A stretch of DNA of 64,000 bases from assembly GCA_021234155.1 (NCBI GenBank), contig JAJEKV010000002.1:3122936-3186935 (forward strand), in the 5' to 3' direction. The translations under genes were made by a program, and so were the position numbers. The stretch's first letter is position 1; each line of letters opens with the position of its first letter. The notes under the pieces were generated by a model. That model was not told where the DNA came from, did no database searches, and saw only the letters and a list, made by a program, of their open reading frames with translations. Below, piece after piece: positions 30,640 to 41,639 of this stretch. The DNA is from Isoetes taiwanensis. Taxonomy: Eukaryota > Streptophyta > Lycopodiopsida > Isoetales > Isoetaceae.

Positions 30640-33420
30640 GACACACATAGAATTGGGTTACTTGTTTTCCTCATAAATTTTACAAACCACTAGTTGAGAA
30701 AGTTTTCAAACTTCTCAATATCATGCACCCTCATACAATGATATAGCATGGAGGTTGCTCATGGCCTTGTCCATCTCCTTTCTTGGGATCTTGTGTGTGT
30801 TGTCTTTTGCAATGTGAGAACTTGGATATGACCATACCACACACTCCACCAATTCCCTCCTTTGAGGGTCGACATAATTGCCCTCCACTTCTTCTCCCGG
30901 TCGTCAGTGTATTGCTCCTTCAAGTTGCCCTTCTTGTGCCTCCCAATGGGCTCCCAATATTGAATTTGGAATCCGGGGCCGCAACTCCTCTCCATCGGGC
31001 ATAGTGGTGGTCACATCGAGTGCCACCCCTAACCATATTGGACAGTCCTCATCATCAGGGCCTTACTAGCACAAAGTATCCTTCCTTGATGTCCTCAAAG
31101 GGATCCCACTCGGGAAGATCAAACCACTTGGCTTTGAGGCCTTACTTCCCACAAACCACTTGGAACCCTTGTTGGGACCCAAGTGAGCATTCTTAGGCGT
31201 GCTTGCACCTTGAGAACCCTCCCATCTTGACTCACAGCAGAACCCGCTCTTAGCTCCCTCCCACATGGCTGTTTGGTTTCTAAGCATGTCACAACTTTCT
31301 CCCGGTGCTTGATTAGGGAGTCCATTTGATTTTTTCTTAAGAGTGGAGGTGTGCTTTCCATTTTGAACATCATCCCAAAGTATTATGTAATCCTTGATGC
31401 CCTTCACCAGTTGGCTAGAGTCTTTGACTGTCTTGAAGGGAGGTAGTGGTTTTGGCTGCCCTTTAGGAATGAGAACTTCACCCGGCACCCCTTTGCCACA
31501 ACTTCGATACCTTGTGCGAGGCATCCACAACTTGTCACCTGGTCTCCACTTATATTGCATGATTGGTATTCCATCCCTAACCCAAAACTTGAATTGAAGT
31601 GGCTTTGTGTGTCTGTCAATCGGTCCTTGCCATCTAGCAAGTATCCTTCTACAAATGATTTCCAATCGCAACCTCATCCATCAAGAAAGCCATTGGGTTG
31701 GGGTCAATGCGAGCTTTCAAACACATCCATTAGTTCGGGGAGAGTGGTCACGTTTTTCTCTCTTGAGCTTGGTGGAGAAAGTTCCAAAGAATCCATCTAT
31801 ATCATCATCGTATGCCCAACCATCATGAATCCCACTTTCACAACTTTGAATACTCCCCGCTGCTTGTCCAAGTATGACATTGCCCCAAACATCCATCTAT
31901 TCTTGTTTTCTTTCCAACAGTTGTCCAACTGAACACATAGCTCCTCGGTGTTGATTTCTCAAGTAAGGGGAAATCATCCCAAGTCCTCCTTGATTCACTA
32001 GACACCTTGGATGTGAGCTTTTTTATCCGCCTTTGGTAACAAAGCGGTTGATCATCCATCAAAGCCTCAAAAATGGGTGCTTTGAAGGGGAATACCTCCT
32101 CCCCTTCTATCGATCCTTTCTCTAGTGTTCTCGGGCACTTGAAAATAGAGCTCACATGGAAGTTTGGATCATCTCTCCATAGATCAAGCACAAAATGACC
32201 ATATGTTCCGGTTCCATGACCATGTGTTAATACACCCTTTAGGACTTACTTTCATCTGAAAAGCGTTTTGACAGCGGCTTGGGTAAAGGATCTAGCTTTG
32301 GCAAGAAAGTCTTGTGTTGGTCCATCTTATCATGAATTATACACAAAAATTTGTCGATTTTGCATCTCGGGAAAATGTTCTCCACTTTGCCAATACAAGC
32401 TGTCTACATGATATTTGGTCCCTTTGGTGATCCGCAAATTGCTCCCTAATTGCCATTCTTTCTTTCTCTATTGCAGTTGATGCAAGTGTATCCTTGAGTT
32501 GAATGCAAGTGTTGCACTTTGAGAATGGCATGTGTTGTAGGACACTCACGTCCAGAAGTGAGTGCTCCATAACTTGCTGAAATGTGATTGAGAAAGAGGC
32601 CTACCTCCAGTAGTTTCTAGGATGGAGTTGACCTCCTTAAGGCACTCCTTTTGGATATAGTGTTGTGGCAACACTCTTTGCACCACTCGCACAGGTGCTC
32701 GTTCACCTGCTCGACTTGTGGGGCATAGATTGAGACATGTATCTCTACAAAGCTCTCGAAGACTGCAATGGCCTTTAGAGTATTTGCTCTAGGTTTCAAA
32801 GTGAGTGCATTACCATGTTGGAACAAAGTGTGCCCTTTTCTAACCTGCTCCCGATTATCGTAAAATGAAGACTTGCTCACCCCAAGAATCCATCTCAATG
32901 CTCTCATACATACCTTCATTCCCCTCAATTGATATAGCGGTAGTCCATGTTTTTCATCATAGCTGGAATTCCTACACAAGGAGTAAATGAAATTAATCCT
33001 ATCTTTTTGAAGCTGTCCAATGTATTGGGACCTTATCGCGCGAGGTCATCCACATTGTAATGCCTTTGTGCAATCTAGGTTGCAACACTCTTGTCCCCTA
33101 ATTGCCTCCGGGTTTTCTTTGGTTGGTGCCATACTTTCCATCCTTTCTAAATATTTGTCACTTCTAGGCCTCTTGGGCACCTTTGGCTGCCTTTTATGAA
33201 AGACATAGCGTCTCTTCCTTGTGATCAAAGGATGCTCATCGACCACCAAATCTTCCACATGGCCTTGGGTGGGCCTTGGGGTGTGTAGTTCGATGGGGCA
33301 TTCTAGAGTATCACCATTCTTGTGTGTAATAAATCTAATTGGCCATCTCAAACCCGAGCTTGGGACTCCAGAGCCCCACGAGCACACAATGCAATCACTA
33401 GAGCTTCCCTGGGACATGAT
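30640..33420 (-). pseudogene. DUF7869-type protein, candidate transposase, frameshifted
   Basis: Minus strand, about 900 codons across several frames. The N-terminus at 33046-33417 (MSQGSSSDCIVC…) ends with a CCNLDC-type cysteine pair. 32860-33000 reads YQLRGMKVCMRALRWILGVS and KSSFYD, the C-x-x-A/F-x-x-x-x-G-x-S segment of these proteins. 32337-32570 holds MPFSKCNTCIQLKD and FADHQRDQISCRQ, the zinc-binding C-x-x-C region. 31740-31960 reads VVKVGFMMVGHT, then after a 1-base deletion HDDIDGFFGTFSTKL, the hallmark VGHTH(E/D)D(I/V)D..F core. The C-terminal SH3-like part is at 31066-31677 and 30759-30995 (WLGVALDVTTT…). Such DUF7869 proteins are multicopy in plants, algae and animals and look RNase H-fold-like; a transposase role is my inference. 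Frameshifts mean this copy is dead. Confidence 0.68.
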
Positions 33421-33664
33421 AGTATCAACCCGATAAGAAGCTTCACAATGCCAACTCCAAGATGTTCATCTCCCAGCCTCTCATCATTCACACTATCAAA
33501 TGGATCAACTGCGGTTATTATGCCCTCTTACAAATACCGATGCAGTTTGCAAGGGGTGCAACAAAAGGCAACCCATCTTCCTCCATTGGAGCCTAGGGCA
33601 ATGGCCTCCTTTGGAATTCCCTGGCTCCATTTTACTCATCTCACATGCTCCCTGAATGAAAAAA

Positions 33665-33975
33665 GCTCACATTAAAACCATATAGCCCCAAACACCACAA
33701 ATATGACCATATGAACCATATAAAACCATACAAACATATTAAATATAATCATATTAAATCATACAACCATATTAACTAAAATCATACAACCATATTAACT
33801 AAAAATCATATAACCATATTAAAGCATACAACCACACTCATTCTAAACCATATGTAAACATTGTAACCATTGAAACCATATTAAATACAACCATTGAAAC
33901 CATATTAAATACAACCATTGAAACCTTATTAAATACATAAGATAACATATATAAACATATAACCTACCCTTTCAT
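33665..33975. repeat. AT-rich minisatellite based on AACCATATTAAA
   Basis: Irregular tandem copies of AACCATATTAA with AATCATACAACCAT variants run for about 300 bp. They lie just upstream of the minus-strand DUF7869 gene and before the plus-strand genes, so they occupy the divergent intergenic region of the element. Confidence 0.8.
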
Positions 33976-34059
33976 ATTTTGTCATGGTTACGTGGCGCCT
34001 CTTGAGGGTCAAAACCGGGCCACGTCCTTTAATCCATCACGCCACGTCATGGAGGGCAT

Positions 34060-34546
34060 GGCCCACACGTGACAATGGTTTTTATTATTGCACTTTTTTG
34101 GAGTTCGAGGGTGCGGCCCGAATTAATCGCACCCTCTTCCTCTCCCCCGACCATTCTTCCTCCCCCTGTTTTCTCGATCACTCTTCCTCCCCTGTTTCCT
34201 TAGGGCGCCCGCTTTCTGCGTCAGTGATCGATCGAACAGCGATTCGGTATCATCTTATGACCGGCAGCAATTGTCGACGGATCGGGGCGCTTCAGCCGGG
34301 AAGTTCTCGCTGCTAGATTCATTGTTCGAGGGCGTTCATACGAGAGAAGAAAGTGAGGCCCTTTTAGTGCTTTGCTTTTTAGTTTTACGTAAGTCCTTTG
34401 GTGCATTTTTTCTTATATTACGTTGTTAGAGGCTCTTATTAATCTCGATACAATTTTGCCCGACAAATCCTTATTCACGCTTTGTCAACGACTATACCCA
34501 CATGGAAGCGAACTTCGAAGCCTCCTCCTCATCCGGCAAATCTTCG
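34060..34546 (+). CDS. Putative first coding exon of a plus-strand element gene
   Basis: ATG at 34502 opens MEANFEASSSSGKSS, 15 codons, ending at a GTATGT donor (34547). It is followed by a T-rich intron-like stretch to about 34715. Upstream, 34060-34360 is a GC- and CT-rich leader (CCTCTTCCTCTCCCCCG) with a possible GTGAGG donor near 34350, fitting a promoter and spliced 5' UTR. The next exon is not clear. Direction and position suit a gene divergent from the DUF7869 gene. Confidence 0.35.
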
Positions 34547-35179
34547 GTATGTTTTTGTAATATCATACCCTTTTTTTAATCTCATTTTTAAATCTTTGTT
34601 CTCCCTTTGTTCTCTGTCTTTCTCCATCTTTGTTCTCTGTTTTCTCATTAATCTCATTAATCTTTGTATTGTTTTACATTTTTGTTATCTTTTTTTTCTT
34701 GCTTGTGGTTGAATTGAATACATTATACGCGGCACAAGTGAGAATAGTGGTTAGAGTAGTAGCAAGCAACCGAGATAGAAATCATCCCGGCTGTGTTAGG
34801 AAGTAAGATATTGCGAGCATTAACAATAACTAGGAATGTCTTTCTCGGCCAAGAATTGAAATTGCTTCACGAATCTCCATTTCTAACTCAACGGCAAAGA
34901 AATCCACTGGGGAGACATGGAGGGGAAGGTGGCAGTTGAGAATACCGACTTGCCAACGGATCCGAAGTACAGGGCCTTCTTCTCCGACTCATGGTAGAGA
35001 ACTCTCGACTTCAGCGGTGAGAAGAGGGGAGTGTACACTACGGACTGATGGCGGTTGAGGATGATTTCTCTTCGCGATTGAATTACCTGACTACCAATAA
35101 CTTCACATTCTTTAGAACCTGTTTGCGACCTTCTGACTTCGTTGAGTCGAGAATGTGACCTACTACCAATGGCTCTTTG

Positions 35180-36320
35180 TCGCGCGGTGCCTCCACCCGA
35201 TCTGAGCCACTCTCCTTGAACCATGCTCATCCGAATATTGCGAGGACTCCGGCTCCGTGGAGGCCCGAGGCCCGGCGACAACCCTTTGAGTGCTGGCGGC
35301 TTTCTGACTTCGTGAGTCGAGAGCGAGCTCTAGTGCACTCTAGAGCTGGCTGCCGAGGCAGTCTCAACCACTCTCCTTCTATCTTCCTGGGACATTGCGA
35401 AGGGAAGTGGTTTTGGCCGCCTACAGGCCAACTCTTAGCAACAATTCTCCACATTATTGTGTGCATGCGGTGGCCTCTACCCAATCAAAGGCCGTCTCCT
35501 TGAACCATCTTACCAGAATATTGCGAAGGGATGGGCTCTGATTGGGTGGAGGCCTCGGCGACAACCACGAGGATTGGCTGCTTTCTGGGCTTCGTGAGTC
35601 GGCTTGAAACTCTAGTGCACTCTAGAGCTGGCTGGGAGCCAGTCTTAAACACTCTCCTTCTATCTTCCTCTGGACATTGCGAGGGAAGTGTTTTACTACT
35701 TGTCTGCGGGCCAACTCTTAGCAACCCATTCTCTGTGTGTGGTTGCATTGGCCTCTACCCAATCAAAGACCCGTCTCCTTGAACCTTCTTGCCGTCGAAT
35801 ATTGCGAAGGGATGGGCTCGATTGGGTGGGAGGCCTCTACAACCCCCGCGGGGAAACCACGAGAAACTTCTTTGTATGCATTCCTCGGCTCGCGAGTGGG
35901 AATGCCTTACCAACCCAAGCACTCCATGTGTACTAGCAGGAGTTACGGATGGCCAAGGCATTCGACTTGCGACTGAAAATGTAGACGAAGCTTAAACGTC
36001 GACTTCGCAAAGTCGAGAATCTTAACCGACCAATTCTCACGTAATGCATTAGCGGTGGCCTCGACCCGGTCGAGTCACTCTCCTTGAACCATCTTAAAAA
36101 TATTGCGAAGGGAGGGGCTCTGCCGGGGTGGAGGCCTCTAACCAAACCGCGAAACCCACGAGAGGAAGCCAAGGCTTGCATTCTCTACAAGTCTTGCACT
36201 TTCTATTCTCTGTTTTTAGTCCCAAGTGCCTCTAGCACATGCGAGCCACTCTCCTTGAACCATCTTCCTCGAATATTGCGAAGAGGGAGTGGTTGGGGAC
36301 GAGTGGAAGCCCCTCAAACT
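35180..36320 (+). repeat. Array of ~280-bp units with inverted arms
   Basis: The anchor CTCCTTGAACC occurs at about 35212, 35496, 35775, 36080 and 36251, spaced 284, 279, 305 and 171 bp. Around each anchor a left arm GGCCTCTACCCAATC and a right arm GATTGGGTGG.AGGCC form an inverted repeat with a ~55-nt loop; the arms are best preserved in units two and three. Between units a second block (CACTCTCCTTCTATCTTCCT) occurs at about 35370 and 35650. Short CGACTTCG.GAGTCGAG palindromes also recur. Confidence 0.75.
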
Positions 36321-36339
36321 TAACTACAAGAGGATGCAT

Positions 36340-37229
36340 TTGAACCGCATCTCACGGGCCTTAGTCCTAGCCTTGATCTATGTACAACATTCCAAAGTAA
36401 GCGGTCCATGAAAAACACACCTAAAAGCGGGCGTTTCTTTACCCCGATCCATTGTTTCCTTGCCGGCATCTCTCAACCCGAGTAAATCATCTATCGAAAG
36501 TTGAAAAATGCTTTCGACAAAGAAACAATGAATCCGTCGAGCTTATCGGCCGGTTCCATTATTTAAACACATACGGCATGTTCTACAAAGCGAAATAACA
36601 TAGGCATCTACGAAACTCACCTCTTCACGCGGTAATTCCCTTGGGCCCGCGTATCACGGATCCCGCGGCCTCACCTAGAGTCTTTGCTTCTTAAATGGGT
36701 CTCTTCAAGAGTGTATTAGCATCTAATACTTGTATCATCGCGATTCTCGCGTATCCCCGTTCCATGGCGCCCGCGATGTAGAGTTCAGGTGTGCGGCGGC
36801 TCCTCTCCGCTTCCTACCTTAGCTCCGTGCTCATCGATCAAATCAGCGCGCTTGCAATAGGGCCAGCGGTCGGGAAAAACACATATGCAAGGCGCTGTTA
36901 GCGACTTACAGCGTCGCGGCGCCATTCCGAAAGTCGCTAACAATCGATGCTCCCCCTCGAAACTCGAGGTCCCCAATGCCGCCCAGAAGATAAACTACGC
37001 TCCGCTCACTTAGTCCCTTGATGTGATTAAATTTCGAAATAGTGTTTGGGCGGGCTAAAGCCGACCGTGCTGTACCCTTAGCCCGCTTCTTTTCATAAAT
37101 GATTGCATGTCCTTAAGTTCAAACTAAAGAACACGCCCGATCTTTTTTACATGCAGTCCTAAAACTCACAACCCGCGGAGGAAACTTAATTTACAGAGGG
37201 GTGCGAAGAGGATGAGAGGGCATATAGAC
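36340..37229. other. No gene defined in this part of the element
   Basis: The GC content is moderate and there are no long frames. AGCGTCGCG.CGCCA-type words near 36900 form small palindromes (GTTAGCGACTTACAG…AAAGTCGCTAAC, about 36897-36941). It may hold introns or the promoter of the gene that starts at 37230. Confidence 0.35.
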
Positions 37230-37985
37230 ATGACTCCGTCTAAGAAGCGAGGCGCCGGAGGGGATGCTTCTACCAGCGGCAGCAAGAAGAAGAAGACAAA
37301 CACCCCAGGTGAGCTCTGAGGTTTTTCTTTTGTCGGAATACCTTAACTGATCCATCCTTTCTTCTTGCAGCATTCACCTCGGACTCACTGGTGATCACTG
37401 GCCGAACTCCATTCTTCGTCATCGAGGGACTGGAGACAGAGCTTCTTGAAACAGCGGCAGATTCTTGGTGGTATGTCGAGGTATCGACAAGTGGGAAGGA
37501 GAAAGATCTGTTTCTACACCAAAGGGACAAGAAGAGCTCCGGAGACAAGTACAAGAAAATCGGTGTTGTGCTCTCCGTCTGCGCCCGGTTGAAGCATTTA
37601 ACACTACATGTCGGGGACTGCCCGAAAGAGTAAGTTCTATCGCACAAAAATTAGCGGTTTCAAATTATTCTCACTCTTCCATGAGCAAGGCTAAGGGCAC
37701 GAAAAAAGGCGGCGCCTTTAAATTCATCGAGAACCTTGGGTGGAAGGATCACGGAAGGGATGAAGGAGGCGGAACCCTAACATCGAGGGGAGCTTGGTAT
37801 GGAGATTTCAGTCGGGGAAAAAGCTGTTCAATACGGGGAGCTTCACTTCTCTCGTCTTTGAAGACTCTACAACACTCTGCGGTGGGGAATGAAGTTGTGG
37901 TTCATACACAAAAAGTCCACCAAAAACAAAGATGGGGATGATGACACCACACGGGAGGAATCGGATGGCGAAGGAGGCGAAGATA
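37230..37985 (+). CDS. Spliced plus-strand element gene, unknown function
   Basis: ATG 37230 starts a basic exon (MTPSKKRGAGGDASTSGSKK) ending at a GTGAGC donor (37309). The acceptor CTTCTTGCAG ends at 37370 and the join is in phase (A|FTSDSLVITGRTPFFVIEGL). Exon 2 continues to a GTAAGT donor at 37630. Exon 3 from about 37690 reads KGGAFKFIENLGWKDHGRDE, then a shift gives EISVGEKAVQYGELHFS and KLWFIHKKSTKNKDGDDDTT, followed by an acidic tail ending near 37985-38050. A lysine-rich start and an acidic end suggest a nuclear or DNA-associated protein, but no family is recognised. The frameshift inside exon 3 implies that this copy is damaged. Confidence 0.5.
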
Positions 37986-38049
37986 TGGTCGACTCCCCAA
38001 ACCTCGATCCGGATGATCGGATCAGGATTTCACGAGAGAGGGGGGACTG

Positions 38050-39020
38050 AGAAAATGGGCGTCTAGCTCGGTATTATCCGTTGGGAATATCACACAAAAT
38101 TTCTTCTTGGATATTAGGCGGGTGAAGGTTTGCGCGGGAGATGCCGTCTTGTTCAACCACGGAATTTAATCCGGCACACATGGAGATTACGAACCGATGG
38201 TCGCGACATCTCCCTGCGGATCAATGCTGCGGATGTCATACCTTTGCGCGGTCGGCCAGGTGAGTTGTTATTTGGAAGTTTGAGGAAGATCTGAAGGGAA
38301 AAGAAGTCTGGGTTGGGTTGTAGGCGGTCGACAGCGTGAGGAGGCGGCTCAAGTATTGCGACGGAGAAGGAGGTGCCGCAAAGGATCAAGGATAGATATG
38401 CCGTTTAGAGTGCACGAGTTCTTTCTACGAGACGCCCGAGAACCCGATCGCCAAAGATAGCCAATGCGAACACAATAGCGTGGTGTGCGATCACGTGGGG
38501 TAAATAACTCTCTGAATCTTTCCATTTCGACTCGCGAAGTCGAGAAAGCCCCTCATCCTAACATTTGCCGATCATCACTGGGGTTTCTGTTCGAAGTCGA
38601 GAAAGCCGTGAGTAACACGTAAAATCAAAGGATGTGGGCTTTCACCGAAATCGTCGTGAAAACCATGCCGCGATAAAGAAAATTAGACATTCAGGGACTT
38701 TCACCGACTTCGGAAGTTTTAGAAAGCCCTATCTATCCTAACATTTGCCCGATTATCACCGGGGTTTCACCGATTCGCGAGTCGAAAGCCGAGGTATCTG
38801 CGTAAAATCAAAGGATCGCGAGCTTTCATTTCACTGAGTCGGTGAAACCCGAGAAGTAAAAGAAATTAGACATTCAAAGGGACTTTCACGACTTCATGAT
38901 GCGAAAACCGAACTACTATTCTTGTTTATTCGGGTGTTTGTAGATACTTTCATGCTCGACATTGGTACATTTAAGATACTTACCCTTATCGACGGATCAT
39001 ACACGCTAGGCAGCGATGGA
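38050..39020 (+). other. Intron-like DNA with repeated palindromes
   Basis: Short protein-like stretches (for example ITQNFFLDIRRVKVCAGDAV near 38090-38150 in shifting frame) alternate with non-coding DNA. From 38520 to 38910 six variants of TTTCACCGACTTCG.GAGTCGAAAGCC occur, arranged in two near-copies of a ~125-bp block (CCTAACATTTGCC.GAT.ATCAC.GGGGTTTC at about 38557 and 38738; GTAAAATCAAAGGAT at about 38620 and 38802). Confidence 0.5.
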
Positions 39021-40560
39021 AAGCATTGGGTTGTCCTCGGCGTCCCCTAAAAAAACAGGCTCCCTTGGATAAGTGGAAGACCTTTGAGAAACTATGCATA
39101 TATGTTCTGCTGGAGGGACAAGGGAAGATGGCGAGGGAGAGGAAGAAGAGGAGAAGAAGAAGAAAACACCAAGGAAAGGCGAGGAGTCTCTCGGACCAAT
39201 ATGACCTCATTCTTAGCGGGCGGTGTCCGGGAGAAATGGACCGACATATGGGCTCAATGGACAAGAGGCAAGTCAAGGACAGCAATGGAGAATTTCCAAG
39301 CGAGGCCGGACCCCAAGTTGTTTGACAAGCGGTTCATGAAGAGGATCTGGGGCCTCACGGACAAAAAAGCGCTTGACCTACAAAGGCAAAATCTTGGAGG
39401 AACAATCCTGCTAAGGAAGACCGGGAGTTCTAAATTGCGGGGCGCAAAGGATTATACCACGGTCCTAAAAGCGGCAGTGCGTTAGAAGAAGCATCCGCGA
39501 GTTACTAGCGTTGCATCTAATGAATACCATGATTTTGATTATTACAAGGAAAAGGCTGCCCTTGATGAGGAAGACATGAAGGAATTGAACCGTCTATGTC
39601 AACCCTACATCAACACCAAGCTGAAGCGTAGCGTCAAAACCCTTCCTTTCCCCCCTGAGCGTGCTATGGCAATTCTGAAAGGAAGCTTGGATTCAGGGTG
39701 GTCCCATTTAAAAGCGACGATAGCTCCCCATTTCTGGTTACTTTGGGACACAAGGGATTTGGTGATGCAGGCGGCACCTGGACCCGTGGCACTATTTGCC
39801 ATCAATATGATCGAAGACCCACCCTTTTTATGACAAAGGCGACATGAAGCGGTGGTACAAGGCGTTAATGCGGACATGACCGACTGGATACTTTCGGTTT
39901 CCTTGTCTTTTGCATGCGGGGCAATCAAACAAGCTGCTTTGTCTCCCAATGGGCAACCTGATATTAACTTCACCAACAAGATCATGCACTCCATATCTGA
40001 ACTTGATCATGAGTGCGGACTTGGCTTGCGAAGGCACCAAGCTTTACCAACATAGTTTTGGTTTGATTTCAAGATCGTGATCGACTGGATAAGTGGTGGT
40101 CTAGCGAGCATCATTATCTCGACAAGTTCATGATCTCTCAAGAGCGGATGGAACCACGGAAGGGGCAGGTTTATGGAGGATGTTCCATCGATGGACAAGG
40201 TCGGCAAAGATGGTGCGACCCGGTCCTATACATAGAATTCCTATCCGGCCAAGAGTTATCAAGTACTTCATAACCGGCTTGGTGGGAAGATCAAATTGTA
40301 TCTTGAGTGGTACATGAATGGCCTTTGTTCTCTCTCGGGGGCTATCTTTGTTTGGAATGAAACCTATATCCGTGGTTGGAAATAAGGACATGGTTGAAAC
40401 CATTCAGTCATACACGGATCTGCTTCATGAGCATTTCAAGGGGAGGAAGACAAATGGAAGCCGATAAAGGCAGCGAGGGGCGAGGGAGACAAAGGCGGCG
40501 AGGCGGGATGTCGAAGGTTTGGACGAATCTTTGCCGCGAAAACATTATTGAAAACCACGA
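39020..40560 (+). pseudogene. Plus-strand element gene, unknown conserved-looking protein
   Basis: Open stretches in changing frames read as one protein. 39140-39480 has an Arg/Lys-rich block, then FLAGGVREKWTDIWAQWTRG, FDKRFMKRIWGLTDKKALDL and ILRKTGSSKLRG. 39576-39833 reads NRLCQPYINTKLKRSVKTLP, PPERAMAILKGSLDSGWSHL and WLLWDTRDLVMQAAPGPVAL. 39852-40055 reads NADMTDWILSVSLSFACGAI and INFTNKIMHSISELDHE. 40080-40400 continues with FMISQERMEPRKG and LYLEWYMNGL. No family is recognised. It could be the N-terminal part of the protein whose C-terminus is the HAD domain downstream, linked by the GTGAGT intron at 40567. Confidence 0.45.
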
Positions 40561-40869
40561 GATTGAGGTGAGTTTACTTTGCTCTATCGGTGTTTCTCGA
40601 CTTCAGCGAGTCGAGAAAACTCGTTCCTTTCAATACCTTTTCTTTTCATTCTCGACTTCATGAGTCGGTGAAAAACTCGTTCCTTCGGATAATGTCATCA
40701 TTTCGAGAATTCCAGCTCAGCGACTCGGATCATTGTCATTGGGCAGCGGTTCACGTCGCGAGGAGAATGAGAATGAAAATCGAGGCAAGACACCACTCCA
40801 CGACCGAAAGAACACGAAAAGATAATGATCCCGCATTTGGATCCCGATGAGCGGAAATATGGTGACCAA

Positions 40870-41545
40870 ACTCAAAGCGGGATCCGGTGGTCCCCACCAA
40901 GCTTGTAATATTTGGCGTCAATGGAGTATTAGCATTTATGGTATACCCGCGACAAAAGCGTCCCAGAGATTAACACCTCGCCGGATCCCAATGAAAACGA
41001 GCATAAAATAGTGTATCCGGGGCCTAGAGCTAAGGAAATTATTGATTGGTGCACAGCGCGGGATTGAAGTGGGCATATGGTCTTGTATGGCAAAGAAAAA
41101 TATTGTCAATGTTCTTGGTGTTCTCGGCATTTCGGTTTTGAAGTTCAAGTTCGTTTGGGGAAACGAAAGGGGTCGAGCATGTGAAGGACCTCGATCCGAC
41201 CATCACAAAGGGAAGCCTATAATGGTGAAAATTTTGGGCGGGGTTTATGAGCAATTCGGGACTATAGCAAACACAACCTGGCCGATCATAGACGACTCAG
41301 CCTACAAGTGCTATCATAGCAGCAAAAATACAATCATTGCTAAAGCCATATCGACACGAAGAATATGAGGATGGATGGGTGGTTGTCCTTGGACTACGTC
41401 ACGTCTTGGCGGAATCCCTCTTACCGCCATTCTTGTAAAAGCCGATGCTAACTTCGAACTATCCAGGAGCCTCCGCGGAACCCGATCCGGAAAGCAAGCC
41501 CAGATCATGAAAGCTATGGGCGACAAATACTTTGGTGAACAAGAA
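40870..41545 (+). pseudogene. FCP1/NIF-like HAD phosphatase domain
   Basis: Plus strand, several frames. 40890-40935 reads TKLVIFGVNGVLAF, matching the plant-type motif I (hhhhDVNGLLA) with the nucleophile Asp replaced by Gly (GGC). 41005-41100 reads KIVYPGPRAKEIIDWCTAR and, after a shift, EVGIWS and AKKNIVNVL. 41140-41170 gives FKFVWG; 41205-41250 gives TKGKPIMVKILGGVYEQFG (motif III Lys); 41285-41350 gives IIDDSAYKCYHSSKNTIIAK (motif IV, DD). It ends near LVKADANFELSRSLRG and KAMGDKYFGEQEE. FCP1-like HAD enzymes dephosphorylate Ser/Thr, classically in RNA polymerase II CTD. The lost nucleophile and the frameshifts mean that this copy is inactive. Confidence 0.7.
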
Positions 41546-41639
41546 GAGTGACCCACTTTCAAATAGTCAAATTGTGTGAATATTGTAATCGAGCGTGAAC
41601 ACATGTATTGACCATTTTGTAATGAATATACTTGTATAT

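Noticed and set aside
37230-41545. Plus-strand genes as ordinary host genes
   Set aside because: They lie wholly between the inverted repeats of an element that interrupts a LINE, so they travelled with the insertion.
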